A stretch of DNA of 47,428 bases from Spirulina sp. CCY15215 (GCF_016888125.1 NZ_JACSWA010000358.1:1-47428); one strand, 5' to 3'. Shown: positions 1-8,165, numbered from the stretch's first letter. Notes: generated from the sequence alone by a model not told the origin. Made by a program: numbers and translations.

Positions 1-96
1 GTTTCTCGAATAATTAGAACTCTAGTTTCTCGAATAATTAGAACTCTAGTTTCTCGAATAATTAGAACTCTAGTTTCTCGAATAATTAGAACTCTA
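1..96. repeat. 24-bp direct repeat, four copies
   Basis: Four head-to-tail identical copies of a 24-base unit that starts GTTTCTCGAATAATTAGAAC occupy 1-24, 25-48, 49-72 and 73-96. The array may extend beyond the left edge. There are no spacers between copies, so it is a simple tandem array and not a CRISPR. No open reading frame uses it. Confidence 0.95.
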
Positions 97-165
97 GGGA
101 GCGAGACGCTCCCACTACAATACCCGATCGGTGAGGTAGTGGGAGCATCTTGCTCGCTGTTTTTA
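97..165. repeat. Dispersed palindromic repeat (GGGAGCGAGACGCTCCC type)
   Basis: A palindromic element has arms GGGAGCGAGACGCTCCCAC and GTGGGAGCATCTTGCTC around a short centre. A related element lies at 29655-29745. Both are intergenic and would fold strongly in RNA or single-stranded DNA. It is a dispersed repeat of unknown function. Confidence 0.8.
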
Positions 166-210
166 AAAACTTATGGCCTTTTCGCTGTTTTTAAAAACTT
201 ATAGCCTTTT
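155..210. repeat. 28-bp tandem duplication
   Basis: The unit beginning CGCTGTTTTTAAAAACTTAT occurs twice in a row (155-182 and 183-210) with one substitution. It carries a small TTTTTAAAAA palindrome. It lies upstream of the DUF547 lipoprotein gene. No clear promoter was recognised between it and the start codon at 376. Confidence 0.85.
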
Positions 211-375
211 CAGGATTTTCTCAGATCGTCATGGGATAAAGATAGTTAAGCTGTTACGCATTTAAAGCGCCGATTTTACAGGCTGAACCCTTTTGACAGC
301 TTAGATCGAGCCAGAAATTTGAATGATTAACAGCTTATAAACATAGTAGTAAGTTCCAAACTCTTTCTTAAAACC

Positions 376-1227
376 ATGAATTTAACTAAATATCTTATTA
401 TTGTCGGTTTTACGCTTCCTCTTCTCACGGGATGCAATTCTCTCCCTTTTCTACAAGCGGCTACTCCAGAAAATGCGATCGAAGAAACGCGATCGCAAGA
501 TTTTAATTTTACTTACGATGAATATGCCGATGTTCTGAAAACCTATGTTGATGAGGATGGTTTTGTGGATTATAAAGGACTACAACTCAATCGACAAAAA
601 CTAGATCGCTTTAATCAATCTCTCGCTTTGGTTTCCCAAGAAATGTATGATTCTTGGAATGAAAAGGAACAAATCGCATTTTGGACTAATGCTTATAATT
701 CTTTTACTTTACAATCCATTATCGATCAAGAACCTTTAAAAAGTAGTATTAAGGATATTTTAGGGGTTTGGAAAGGCCGCCGTTTCCAAATTGCTGAACA
801 ATCCAAAACTTTAGATGATATCGAACATAAAACCTTACGACCTAATTATAATGAACCGCGAATTCATGCTGTCATTAATTGCGCTTCGATTAGTTGTCCC
901 ATTCTCCGAACTGAACCCTATACTGGAGAGAAATTAGAGGAACAACTAGAAGAACAAACACAAAACTGGATTTCTAGCCCTCACGGTATGCAAATCGATC
1001 GCGAAAAAAATATTGTTTCTCTCTCTTCTCTTTTTGATTGGTTTGGTAGCGATTGGGAAAAAGATTATAGTGTAGAAGAAGGCAAATTTACGGGTAATAA
1101 CAAACAACGGGCAACTTTAAACTTTATCAGTAACTATGTTAGCGATCGCGATCGCCAATACCTAGAAGCGGGAGAATATGAAATTCGCTATCTCGATTAC
1201 AATTGGAATCTAAACATTCAAAAATAA
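376..1227 (+). CDS. DUF547 domain lipoprotein
   Basis: The 283-residue product begins with a basic residue, a hydrophobic stretch and a lipobox LTGC, so the mature N-terminus should be a lipid-modified Cys20 and the protein should be membrane-anchored. The rest matches DUF547: an FWTNAYN motif, a cysteine-containing INCASISCP motif, and the following ENRT-like region. DUF547 has no assigned reaction; the conserved Asn, His and Cys residues suggest an enzyme or redox fold, but that is inference. The gene stands alone, converges on plsY, and is followed by a strong palindrome at 1235-1264. The ATG at 376 fits the signal peptide, so the start is secure. Confidence 0.85.
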   Translation: MNLTKYLIIVGFTLPLLTGCNSLPFLQAATPENAIEETRSQDFNFTYDEYADVLKTYVDEDGFVDYKGLQLNRQKLDRFNQSLALVSQEMYDSWNEKEQIAFWTNAYNSFTLQSIIDQEPLKSSIKDILGVWKGRRFQIAEQSKTLDDIEHKTLRPNYNEPRIHAVINCASISCPILRTEPYTGEKLEEQLEEQTQNWISSPHGMQIDREKNIVSLSSLFDWFGSDWEKDYSVEEGKFTGNNKQRATLNFISNYVSDRDRQYLEAGEYEIRYLDYNWNLNIQK

Positions 1228-1234
1228 CTGACAA

Positions 1235-1264
1235 GGCAATACTCTACAATTGTAGAATATTGCC
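1235..1264. terminator. Bidirectional terminator-like hairpin
   Basis: A nearly perfect inverted repeat, GGCAATACTCTACAA facing TTGTAGAATATTGCC, lies between the convergent stops of the DUF547 gene (1227) and plsY (1299). Position and symmetry suggest it ends transcription from both sides. There is no long T-run, so the mechanism is inferred. Confidence 0.6.
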
Positions 1265-1298
1265 CCTATTGTTTAACATTTGTCTAACATTGAGTTAT

Positions 1299-1931
1299 TT
1301 AGATTTGTTTGCCGATCGCAGGTTCTGTACCTATTAGCAAGCGTTCGATGTTACTGCGATGGCGTATAATAACATAAAACCCTGCAATGGCTGCGAAGAG
1401 GCAATAAGGTAGGGGTTGATGAAAGAAAACCATCAAAATATTAACCGCAAATGCCCCAGAGATAGAACCTAAAGAAACAATATGACGGAGTGCCAATACC
1501 AGTCCAAAAACGGTTAAAGTTCCCAAAGCAACCAAAGGATTCATAACAAATAAAACCCCCAAACTGGTTGCTACAGATTTTCCTCCTTTAAATTGTAGCC
1601 AAATAGATTTGCTATGACCGAGAATAACTAATATACCTACTAAAGTTACTAACCAAGGTTGCCAACTTAAAGGTAAAAGATCGCCGTTGGTCATCTCATA
1701 AAATACACGAACGAAAAGTAAGGCGATCGCGCCTTTCAAAATATCAATCGCCAATACTGCGATCGCCGCTTCTTTGCCGACGCTTCGTAATACATTTGTT
1801 GCCCCCGTCGAACCAGAACCGCATTGCCGAATATCAATTCCTTTGAGGGATTTAGCGATTAAATATCCCGTAGGTAAAGATCCTAACAAATAAGCGGTTA
1901 ACCCAAAACATCCGCAAATTATCCAAGCCAT
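1299..1931 (-). CDS. plsY: Glycerol-3-phosphate acyltransferase PlsY
   Basis: PlsY transfers the acyl group from acyl-phosphate to glycerol-3-phosphate, the first step of membrane phospholipid synthesis, in the inner membrane. The family motifs are present: GSLPTGYLIAK near the N-terminus, GSGSTGATNVLR, and GHSKSIWLQFKGGKSVATSLG. Several hydrophobic helices alternate with these loops. The frame is open to 2009, but PlsY proteins normally start just before the first helix, so the ATG at 1931 (MAWIICGCFGL, 210 residues) is preferred. A GGGG stretch lies upstream of it. It reads away from the DUF3086 gene and converges on the DUF547 gene. Confidence 0.92.
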   Translation of the reverse strand: MAWIICGCFGLTAYLLGSLPTGYLIAKSLKGIDIRQCGSGSTGATNVLRSVGKEAAIAVLAIDILKGAIALLFVRVFYEMTNGDLLPLSWQPWLVTLVGILVILGHSKSIWLQFKGGKSVATSLGVLFVMNPLVALGTLTVFGLVLALRHIVSLGSISGAFAVNILMVFFHQPLPYCLFAAIAGFYVIIRHRSNIERLLIGTEPAIGKQI

Positions 1932-2084
1932 TGACAAATTCCCCAATTTGTAAAAAAACGGTGTTAATTCAGTTTTATCCGACAGATTTTCAGTTAGCAG
2001 ACCTGCCAACGCGATCGGAATAAATTCTTAATAAAAACAGGGGTGACTTAACCTTGCCTCTTGAAGATTAGTTTCGAGTACAAG

Positions 2085-2120
2085 GTTATTACCCAAATTA
2101 TTACCCAGGTTATTACCTGA
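2085..2120. repeat. 12-bp tandem repeat, three copies
   Basis: Three successive 12-mers of the form (G/A)TTATTACC(C/T)(A/G)(A/G) lie in the 344-base gap between plsY and the DUF3086 gene. The rest of that gap holds only the hairpin at 2181-2205. Confidence 0.75.
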
Positions 2121-2180
2121 GAGAAAACGCAAAAAATTGCTTAATTCACAATACAACACTACAAAACCTAAATTTCGTCC

Positions 2181-2205
2181 TGCCTGCCCAATTTTGAGGC
2201 AGGCA
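2181..2205. terminator. Hairpin downstream of the DUF3086 gene
   Basis: TGCCTGCC and GGCAGGCA form a perfect 8-bp stem with a 9-base loop, about 70 bases beyond the DUF3086 stop on the minus strand. No T-run follows, so it could end transcription or simply protect the 3' end. Confidence 0.4.
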
Positions 2206-2275
2206 TAATTGCCAACTGCAAATTCGATCCAACTCTATGCGAGATTAACAGTTATCCTATCACTCAATTTGCAAA

Positions 2276-3691
2276 TTAATACCCATAGCTAGAAATTTGG
2301 GTGGGATCTGGGGCAAATGCCAGCCACAAGGGGAATTGCAACAGGGATAAATTTACCATATCTTCGGTTTCATCCATCAGGATTAAGGGAAGTTGCTTCT
2401 CCTCAACCAAGCGATCGGCTTTCTGTACAAGGGCTTCTGGCGACTCAAACAAACTAATGCCTCGGTTTGGTCCAAAATCGCTACGAGAAATGCCCAAACA
2501 GTCTTGTAAACCCCTGCGCCATTCTCCTAAGCGTTCAGGTGTATTGGCAAGGACTAGAATTCGCAGGCGATCGTCGTAGATTTGCCGGAGTGAGGAAATT
2601 GTCGCCGAGGCAATAAGGATATTTTGCAAGCGACTTCCCATCGATCGCACGGTACCGCGTCCCCCTTGTTTAAAAAACCACTGTTGCACTCGTTCTGCGT
2701 GAATCGGTTCAAATGTTCGCCGCAGTTGCCAGGGGGGACCGTAATAGTCGGGACGAGTGCGATAGCGATCGAGAATACTATTAATTTGCCGTTGCTGTTC
2801 TTTAAAGCCTTGTTTTGCAAATTGGGGGTTGGGGGCTTCTGGTTCGGAAATGCGTGGCGATCGCCCTTCTCGGGGTGGTTGTTCTCGGGGGGCGCGATAT
2901 TCCGGTAAGTCCAATTGTTCGGCAGTGGTCGCTAAATCTTGCAGGCTTCCCACCAGATAGTTTTTGAAACTCTGAACGCGAATGGAGATATCTTGGGAAA
3001 CTCCCGAGAAACTCTTACTAATTTCTTCTCGCACGCGATCGCGTCGTTTGTACAGTTTTTCGAGTTCCGCTTGTAAGTTTTCTCGCCGTTCTTCCAGTTC
3101 TTTTGTTCCACTAAGAATCATCGAGGCGATCGCCTCTTGCACAGCAGTTGTTTCCGAGGCCAGCAAAAGTTCTCGTTTCCTATCAAGGGCATTCACTTCA
3201 GCTTCGAGTGAGGCTTTGCGCTGTTCTAGATCGGCAATACTTTCCTTGAGAGTTTCTTTACGTTGTCGGTTTTCTGTATTGTCTTCTTCGGGAGGAATGG
3301 GTTCTGCTTCGATAACCCGAAAAGCAACCGATTCAATTTCTACATCTTCCGGTTTTTCCTCAGCACTTGCTAATATTTCCTCTGTTTCTGATGTTTCTGA
3401 GGAAGATATTTCTGGCTGAGTTTCTGATGATTTGACAACGGGGGATACGCGATCGGGCAAGGGTTGTAAGGGGACATCTGCCGAAGCGGTTTCCGGTTCG
3501 GATACTGCGGGAGAAGATCCTAATTCTAAATTTTCTAAATTGACTGCTTTCGACTCAGAGGAAGAACTTGCAGAGGAAGTCCCCAAAGTTGTTAATTCAG
3601 GGAGGGGTTGTAGCTTGCTTTCCTCGGCTGCATCTTCAGAAGGCCAATTGCTAGATTCTTGTTCGGGGAGAGAATGTTCGTCTGAATTCAT
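2276..3691 (-). CDS. DUF3086 domain protein with coiled coil
   Basis: The 471-residue product has a Ser/Glu/Pro-rich, low-complexity first third (about 1-130). A long charged coiled coil follows (about 140-225, with repeated Leu/Arg/Glu heptads). The conserved C-terminal domain (about 290-470) resembles DUF3086, which is essentially restricted to cyanobacteria and has no known reaction. The frame includes a TTG at 3694, but the ATG at 3691 shares its A with the TGA stop of the preceding gene (TGATG), the classic arrangement for translational coupling. The DUF3119 gene is its partner. The domain call rests on recalled similarity and is moderately sure. Confidence 0.7.
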   Translation of the reverse strand: MNSDEHSLPEQESSNWPSEDAAEESKLQPLPELTTLGTSSASSSSESKAVNLENLELGSSPAVSEPETASADVPLQPLPDRVSPVVKSSETQPEISSSETSETEEILASAEEKPEDVEIESVAFRVIEAEPIPPEEDNTENRQRKETLKESIADLEQRKASLEAEVNALDRKRELLLASETTAVQEAIASMILSGTKELEERRENLQAELEKLYKRRDRVREEISKSFSGVSQDISIRVQSFKNYLVGSLQDLATTAEQLDLPEYRAPREQPPREGRSPRISEPEAPNPQFAKQGFKEQQRQINSILDRYRTRPDYYGPPWQLRRTFEPIHAERVQQWFFKQGGRGTVRSMGSRLQNILIASATISSLRQIYDDRLRILVLANTPERLGEWRRGLQDCLGISRSDFGPNRGISLFESPEALVQKADRLVEEKQLPLILMDETEDMVNLSLLQFPLWLAFAPDPTQISSYGY

Positions 3692-4071
3692 CAATCAACG
3701 CGAGGTAACGGTTCTAGGCAGTTTTTCAAGGCTTGAGGGTCAAAAAGAACGGGCAGAAAATGAATGCTTTTAACTTCTTTAAAATAGAACAAAATGGGAA
3801 CAGGATGCCAATAAATTCGCCAATTTAGCCAGTCTTGATAAGGAAAATGGCGGATTAATTTTTCTCCTCGATAGACATCTAACGCTGTTTTGCCAAAGCG
3901 CAAGCGCAGGGTAGCGGCTTGGAAGAGGAGAAATAAACCAAAAAGGGCGATCGCACCTCCCAGCCAAGGCAGAAAGAGAATTAACGGTAACGACCCAATT
4001 ACTACCGCTAACGGTAAAGTATAGCTGGGTGTCAGTTCAATTGTCCCAGAAGCAGAATTCACAGCCGTCAT
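3691..4071 (-). CDS. DUF3119 family membrane protein
   Basis: The 126-residue product has two closely spaced hydrophobic segments near the N-terminus (about 15-55), separated by a short PWLGG turn. A compact domain with the motifs LDVYRGEKLIRHFPYQDW and WRIYWHPVPILFYFKE follows. This matches DUF3119 of cyanobacteria and plastid-bearing organisms; the function is unknown. The second part resembles a small PH-like beta domain on the cytoplasmic face (inference). Its stop codon overlaps the DUF3086 start by one base, so the two are probably co-translated and act together. The ATG at 4071 is the only sensible start. Confidence 0.75.
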   Translation of the reverse strand: MTAVNSASGTIELTPSYTLPLAVVIGSLPLILFLPWLGGAIALFGLFLLFQAATLRLRFGKTALDVYRGEKLIRHFPYQDWLNWRIYWHPVPILFYFKEVKSIHFLPVLFDPQALKNCLEPLPRVD

Positions 4072-4098
4072 AATTATTCATAATTGTTTACCAAAAAA

Positions 4099-4140
4099 AG
4101 CCCTCGACTGGATTTGAATCGGCGACCCTTCCCTTACGAG
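4099..4140 (-). pseudogene. tRNA 3' remnant, Thr(CGU)-like
   Basis: Read on the minus strand, the stretch has a 7-base loop CTCGTAA with a CGT anticodon in the right place (4134-4140). A GGGAAGGGTCG stretch, a T-loop TTCAAAT (4112-4118) and an acceptor strand CGAGGGC plus T (4099-4106) follow. The T-stem no longer pairs. No matching GCCCTCG 5' acceptor or D-arm exists upstream, so the 5' half is missing. It sits exactly where housekeeping genes give way to the accessory island, as expected for the leftover of an integration into a tRNA 3' end. A chance resemblance is possible. Confidence 0.5.
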
Positions 4141-4183
4141 TGTAACGGAAGGTTGTTCAATATTTACAATCGCACCAACCAAT

Positions 4184-4311
4184 GCGATCGCGCTTTCCTA
4201 TTCTGACATATCTGCGCGATCGCCTTTCCATGAGAAACTTAATTTTATTTTTCAGGAGTGCGATCGCCTTCCCATGAGAGACTTAATTTTATTTTTCAGG
4301 AGTGCGATCGC
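4184..4311. repeat. HIP1-bounded modular repeat, copy 1 (A-B-B)
   Basis: HIP1 octamers at 4184, 4216, 4260 and 4304 bound three modules. The first is 32 bp (module A, core TTCCTATTCTGACATATCTG). The next two are 44 bp each (module B, core CCATGAGAAACTTAATTTTA and a near-identical tandem copy). The same modules recur at 7373, 8001, 9354, 9988, 10347 and 11243. It fills the gap between the tRNA remnant and the 3' end of the TerB-like gene. Confidence 0.9.
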
Positions 4312-4360
4312 CAAAAACCATCATAGTTTTGTTGCAACTATTTTTTTTCAACTCTATCAG

Positions 4361-5959
4361 TTAATCTAAAACTACTCTAATTTGAGTTTGTAATTCATCA
4401 ATATGTTTGTTTTTTTGTTCAATCCATAGCATTTCTTGTTCTCGTTGTTCAGGAGTTCTTTGTTGAAACTGTTCTTGTATTTCTAGAAAATTTTCGTATA
4501 ATAAAATTGTCTTGTGTGCTAGTTCAGAAACTGATTGAACTCTCTGAATGATCGCCATTTCTATCACGTCACTTATTTTTTCAATCAGCTTTTCTTGAGA
4601 CTGATTAAACTTTTCCCAAACTTTATCAAATACTTTTTGCGAAATAGAAGTTTGCTGAGGAAGTAAATGCCCACCAATTCCAAACTTTCCTACGAATCCA
4701 CTCATACTTCCTAAGACAGAATCTGTGAAATCAGATGCAAGCTCAAACACATTAAATGAGTCTTCTGTATTGCTCAATTCTTTTGAAATATGTTCCGAAA
4801 AATTTTGCTTAGAATTCACTTTTTCAAGCTCTATAATAAGAGATTTTGCTAGAGTTTGGTTGCTCTGATCGTGTATGAATTCAATATTTTGAGAGATAAT
4901 TTTTAGACATTTTTTAACAGTTTTTAGTCTATCTTGCAAAATTTTATCTATCCAAACTTCAATCTCATTTTTGATTGTTTTTGTTGCATGATTCGCATAT
5001 TCTTCAGTTATTTTTGTCTTGTCTTCTATCTCATTTTCTTGGATAGGTAAACTTCTTAAATATTTCCACTGAACAGATTCTTTTAATGCACTTATATACT
5101 CATTCCAATTTTGTATAGTTTCTGATTTCAACCTTTTTTTATCTTCATTGACTATATTGTTCAATTGACTATAACAGCCACTGCATTCACCAATTTTCAG
5201 CCAAATTTGTTCTTGACTAATTTTACTTCCATCAGTTTGTGTTTGTAATTTCTCTTTTGCTTTTGTTAATTCGCTAAGGCATAGTTGTAATAATTCTGTA
5301 ACTTTATTTGCGGATTTTTGGAGTGTCTTAGAATAGAATTTTGTATCATTTGTATCACTTTCTTTTTGGTGAGGTAATTTTTGTAAGATTTTTCTAACTT
5401 CATCACAGAAAATTGGTTCGAGGTGTTTAAAGTCTTCTAACTTGAGTAACGAACGAACATTTAAAATTGCTCTAGAATCTGGAGATGTATTGCGTCCAAA
5501 TCCAGATTCTATAACAGCTAAGTGTTCTGTATGAATTCCAATTTTCTTAGATATTGCTGTTAAGTATGATTTTTCCCTATCACCGACTGTCCCTTCACAA
5601 GACGCAACTTGATAAGCTAAAGCAACACAAAACATTTTTTCTCCATCAGATAATGGTTGGGTTAGTAAGAATAATTTCTCGATACTTGTATGGATTTGCT
5701 GCTTTTGCGTTCCTGTAATCAGTAATTGTACCCATTGAAACTCGTCAATTCCCGCAGGTGTCAAGCGATCGATTACTTTCTGAAATTGTTGTTTCTCTTC
5801 ACTGGTAATCGTACCATCAGCATAAATAGTCCCTAATAGAATAGGGATTAAACTTGCTAGAAAAAAAATTGAGGGGCTAAAGATAGCAGGATCAATTTTT
5901 TTATTTGTGATATTGCTAAGTATTGCAAGAGTTTCGGGATGCTTTTTCAAATCTTTCAT
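4361..5959 (-). CDS. TerB-like domain protein with long helical C-terminus
   Basis: I recognise only the N-terminal part. At about 35-150 two repeats with acidic calcium/metal-site character (LLGTIYADGTITSEEKQ and ASCEGTVGDREKSYL) look like a TerB/DUF533-type helical domain, found in stress and phage-response proteins. Residues about 190-400 are charged and mostly helical. A Gly-rich, mildly hydrophobic segment (DSVLGSMSGFVGKFGIGG) lies about 425-445, and a Gln/Glu-rich coiled coil ends the protein. The frame opens at a TTG at 5992; the ATG at 5959 is preferred (532 residues) though neither has a clear Shine-Dalgarno site. It is divergent from the gene at 6054 and shares its control region. 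Confidence 0.6.
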   Translation of the reverse strand: MKDLKKHPETLAILSNITNKKIDPAIFSPSIFFLASLIPILLGTIYADGTITSEEKQQFQKVIDRLTPAGIDEFQWVQLLITGTQKQQIHTSIEKLFLLTQPLSDGEKMFCVALAYQVASCEGTVGDREKSYLTAISKKIGIHTEHLAVIESGFGRNTSPDSRAILNVRSLLKLEDFKHLEPIFCDEVRKILQKLPHQKESDTNDTKFYSKTLQKSANKVTELLQLCLSELTKAKEKLQTQTDGSKISQEQIWLKIGECSGCYSQLNNIVNEDKKRLKSETIQNWNEYISALKESVQWKYLRSLPIQENEIEDKTKITEEYANHATKTIKNEIEVWIDKILQDRLKTVKKCLKIISQNIEFIHDQSNQTLAKSLIIELEKVNSKQNFSEHISKELSNTEDSFNVFELASDFTDSVLGSMSGFVGKFGIGGHLLPQQTSISQKVFDKVWEKFNQSQEKLIEKISDVIEMAIIQRVQSVSELAHKTILLYENFLEIQEQFQQRTPEQREQEMLWIEQKNKHIDELQTQIRVVLD

Positions 5960-5996
5960 AAGATATAACAATTGAAATAACCTTATGAGCAAAGTA

Positions 5997-6038
5997 TAGT
6001 ATACTAGGTAAGCCTATAATGTAAAATTTTGTTACCTA
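5997..6038. promoter_or_regulatory. Divergent promoter with inverted-repeat operator
   Basis: The gap between the divergent genes at 5959 and 6054 has a perfect palindrome TAGTATACTA (5997-6006). It also has a 7-bp inverted repeat, TAGGTAA (6005-6011) and TTACCTA (6032-6038). The second repeat brackets a consensus -10 box TATAAT (6015-6020) for the plus-strand gene. A repressor binding the two arms would cover the promoter. No -35 box is clear. The regulator is unknown. Confidence 0.55.
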
Positions 6039-6053
6039 CATTAATTAAGTACA

Positions 6054-7322
6054 ATGCTTCCCTCAAACTTGCTTTTTACTTTCCGTCCCGAACACATGGC
6101 TGGTTTAATCAATGGGACACTCAAGATAGTAACTTCCAATGGTGTTGCCCTTGGGATGGTTCGTGATGCTGCAACTGGCCGTTTTATTGCTCATGCCGTT
6201 GGAACTGGCTTAAATCCTTTAATTGGGGTTGTAAATCCTGTGGGATTTATAATGGGGGGTATACAGATGATTCAAACCCACCGAGGATTTCAGAAAGTTT
6301 TGGGAGAATTGAATCTTGTTCAAGCTAGTATTGGAGTGCTACAAACAACCACTGCATTTATTGGTGTGGGTACCGTTGCAGGTGTTGCCCTTTCAGCCGT
6401 CAACCTTTGGCAAATTCTAAAACTTAGAGAAGATGTCAAGAACTTACGTCTAGAAGTTAAAGATGGCTTTTTGGATTTAAAACAGGCTTTAAAAGATCAA
6501 GAATCGGCAATTCTACAACGCATTAATGATGTTGCTAACGATATCAAATTTGAACAACATCGTCTGGTTCTCGTACAAGCCTATGGTAATTTTACTCAAG
6601 CTGTACAGCGCTTACGATCTGCTTTGAAGGTTTCCGATCCAACTCGTAGAAATGCTGAAATTGATGCTGTGCGAGGAATGCTTTATCAAGCCTTGGCAGA
6701 ATATACTAATCCTCAATTGGTTGCTGACTTGAGTGCAGCAGGTTGGTTGCGACGTGCTGAGTGTAGTTGGCTAATTTCCCAAGTTATCATTCTGACTTAT
6801 CACTTGCAAAATGAGATGAATGCAGTCAGCGATCGCCTTCAAAATCTACAAAACCAAATTAGCCAAGACTTAAGAACCATTATTGATCGTTGCAACTCTT
6901 CAGAAGAACTTGATTTTTTGTTTCCTGAAATTACCAGACTAAAAAACCATGATGTAGCGATTTTAAGAACTTGGCAAGCTCATGTTGATTGGATTCAAGA
7001 ACTTTCTCCCTCTGAAATGCAAGAACTAGAAAATTTAGAAGCCGATCGCATTGAAAACGTGCAAGTAGATGTTTTAATAAAACCTGAAGAAATCTCAAGC
7101 TATGAAAATTTTAAAGAGAAATCGCACTATTTTGCATTACGGGATCAGCTTCGTTTTATGGTAAACCCCAAATCCCGTCGAGACCCTGAAGTTTATATTA
7201 GTCAAATGGCAACTAATACTGGACGAAAAGCCTTAGTACCTTCTAATTGGTTAGAAGTCCCCGATTTTACTGTAGCTAATCTTTATTGGTATTTCAAGCA
7301 ACAAGAAACGGCGATCTCATAA
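6054..7322 (+). CDS. Unrecognised protein with hydrophobic hairpin and coiled coil
   Basis: No family recognised. Residues about 55-80 (GLNPLIGVVNPVGFIMGGIQ) and about 93-122 (IGVLQTTTAFIGVGTVAGVA) are Gly/Val/Thr-rich hydrophobic helices. A charged heptad stretch (LKLREDVKNLRLEVKDGFLD, about 123-170) follows at once, and then a mostly helical C-terminal half. A membrane-inserting hairpin joined to a coiled coil recalls alpha-helical pore-forming or membrane-remodelling proteins; that is inference from pattern only. No signal peptide is seen, so it would act from inside the cell. It shares a divergent, operator-like control region with the TerB-like gene and is probably its functional partner. 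An alternative start is the ATG at 6096. Confidence 0.6.
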   Translation: MLPSNLLFTFRPEHMAGLINGTLKIVTSNGVALGMVRDAATGRFIAHAVGTGLNPLIGVVNPVGFIMGGIQMIQTHRGFQKVLGELNLVQASIGVLQTTTAFIGVGTVAGVALSAVNLWQILKLREDVKNLRLEVKDGFLDLKQALKDQESAILQRINDVANDIKFEQHRLVLVQAYGNFTQAVQRLRSALKVSDPTRRNAEIDAVRGMLYQALAEYTNPQLVADLSAAGWLRRAECSWLISQVIILTYHLQNEMNAVSDRLQNLQNQISQDLRTIIDRCNSSEELDFLFPEITRLKNHDVAILRTWQAHVDWIQELSPSEMQELENLEADRIENVQVDVLIKPEEISSYENFKEKSHYFALRDQLRFMVNPKSRRDPEVYISQMATNTGRKALVPSNWLEVPDFTVANLYWYFKQQETAIS

Positions 7323-7372
7323 AAAAAATCAATTCACTTCTTTGTTTATTCTAATCGACTAACCGAGTGATC

Positions 7373-7424
7373 GCGATCGCCTTCCCATGAGAAACTTAAT
7401 TTTATTTTTCAGAAGTGCGATCGC
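7373..7424. repeat. HIP1-bounded repeat, copy 2 (module B)
   Basis: One 44-bp B module lies between HIP1 octamers at 7373 and 7417. It has the same core as at 4216-4311 with a single change (CAGAAGTG for CAGGAGTG). It separates the gene ending at 7322 from the toxin-antitoxin pair beginning at 7469. Confidence 0.9.
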
Positions 7425-7468
7425 AGAATACGGTAAAATTCAAAGACGCGATACTGAATGTAAGAATA

Positions 7469-7669
7469 ATGACAAATTCAGAATCAGTTTTATTGGAAAA
7501 ACTGCGTCGTTTACCTCCAGAACAGATTGAGGTTGTCGAACAGTTTATTGATGAATTATTAGTGCAAAGAGAAAAACGATTTTTAGTGCGTTCTGCTATG
7601 ACACTCTCAGAAAATTCATTAGCAAAAATATGGGACAATTCTGAGGACGCAGAATATGACAATTTATAA
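7469..7669 (+). CDS. DUF2281-like antitoxin, partner of MazF/PemK toxin
   Basis: The 66-residue product opens with a LLEKLRRLPPEQ segment typical of DUF2281-type cyanobacterial antitoxins. It ends with an acidic SENSLAKIWDNSEDAEYDNL tail of the kind that wraps around a toxin. The frame is open from 7415, but that part is inside the intergenic repeat, so the ATG at 7469 is chosen. It overlaps the toxin start by 14 bases, so the two are translated together, with the antitoxin first as usual. It should neutralise the toxin and probably represses the operon; the DNA-binding part is not obvious. Confidence 0.7.
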   Translation: MTNSESVLLEKLRRLPPEQIEVVEQFIDELLVQREKRFLVRSAMTLSENSLAKIWDNSEDAEYDNL

Positions 7670-7994
7670 GTTTGGAGATGTTATTTTAGTTCCGTTTCCT
7701 TTCACCGACCAAACAACTATCAAAAAGCGTCCGGCTATTGTTATCAGTTCTGATATGTATAATCAAATTCATATCGATCTCATCGCAATGGCAATTACCA
7801 GCCAATTGAAAAGTACGCTCATTTTAGGAGAGATTGTAGTTAATGATTGGAGTGCAGCAGGTTTGCTTAAGCCTTCAATCATCAAACCTGTTGTAATGAC
7901 GGTAGAAAAAGGATTGATACTGAGGAAATTGGGAAAATTAGAGGAGAGCGATCGCTTGGAATTAAAGAAGACATTACAATCTATTTTTGGTTAA
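7656..7994 (+). CDS. MazF/PemK family mRNA interferase toxin
   Basis: The 112-residue product is a full-length PemK-like protein. It has the N-terminal GDVILVPFPFTDQTTIKKRPAIVIS strand pattern, the central AMAITSQ motif, and the L-KPSIIKPVVMTVEKGLI strand with the conserved Ser and Lys. Such toxins cut mRNA at short sequences and stop growth when the antitoxin decays. The gene overlaps the antitoxin by 14 bases and is followed directly by repeat copy 3. Nothing suggests inactivation. Confidence 0.88.
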   Translation: MTIYKFGDVILVPFPFTDQTTIKKRPAIVISSDMYNQIHIDLIAMAITSQLKSTLILGEIVVNDWSAAGLLKPSIIKPVVMTVEKGLILRKLGKLEESDRLELKKTLQSIFG

Positions 7995-8000
7995 AACAAT

Positions 8001-8165
8001 GCGATCGCGCTTTCCTATTCTGACACATCTGCGCGATCGCTTTCCCATGAGAGACTTAATTTTATTTTTCAGGAGTGCGATTTCACAAAATTGTTTAAAA
8101 AGCAAGAGTTTGTTACTTTTTTTAATAGAAGTGCGATCGCCTTTCCATGAGAGACTTAATTGATT
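8001..8165. repeat. HIP1-bounded repeat, copy 3 (A-B-C-partial B)
   Basis: Module A lies at 8001-8032, module B at 8033-8076 and module C at 8077-8132; HIP1 at 8133 is followed by the first 20 or so bases of another B. Module C contains TTCACAAAATTGTT and a hairpin with arms AAAAAGCAA and TTACTTTTT. The octamer at the B/C joint has decayed to GCGATTTC. The block fills the gap between mazF and the nuclease gene and is the longest copy. Confidence 0.9.

Noticed and set aside
1-96. CRISPR array
   Set aside because: The four 24-base units abut with no spacers, and no cas gene is in the window.
2301-3773. Several plus-strand frames in the DUF3086 region
   Set aside because: They are antisense shadows of a coherent coiled-coil protein with translational coupling on the minus strand.
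4099-4140. Functional tRNA gene
   Set aside because: The 5' half and D-arm are missing, and the T-stem does not pair.
7402-7662. Minus-strand 86-codon gene
   Set aside because: Antisense of the DUF2281-like antitoxin and the B repeat module.
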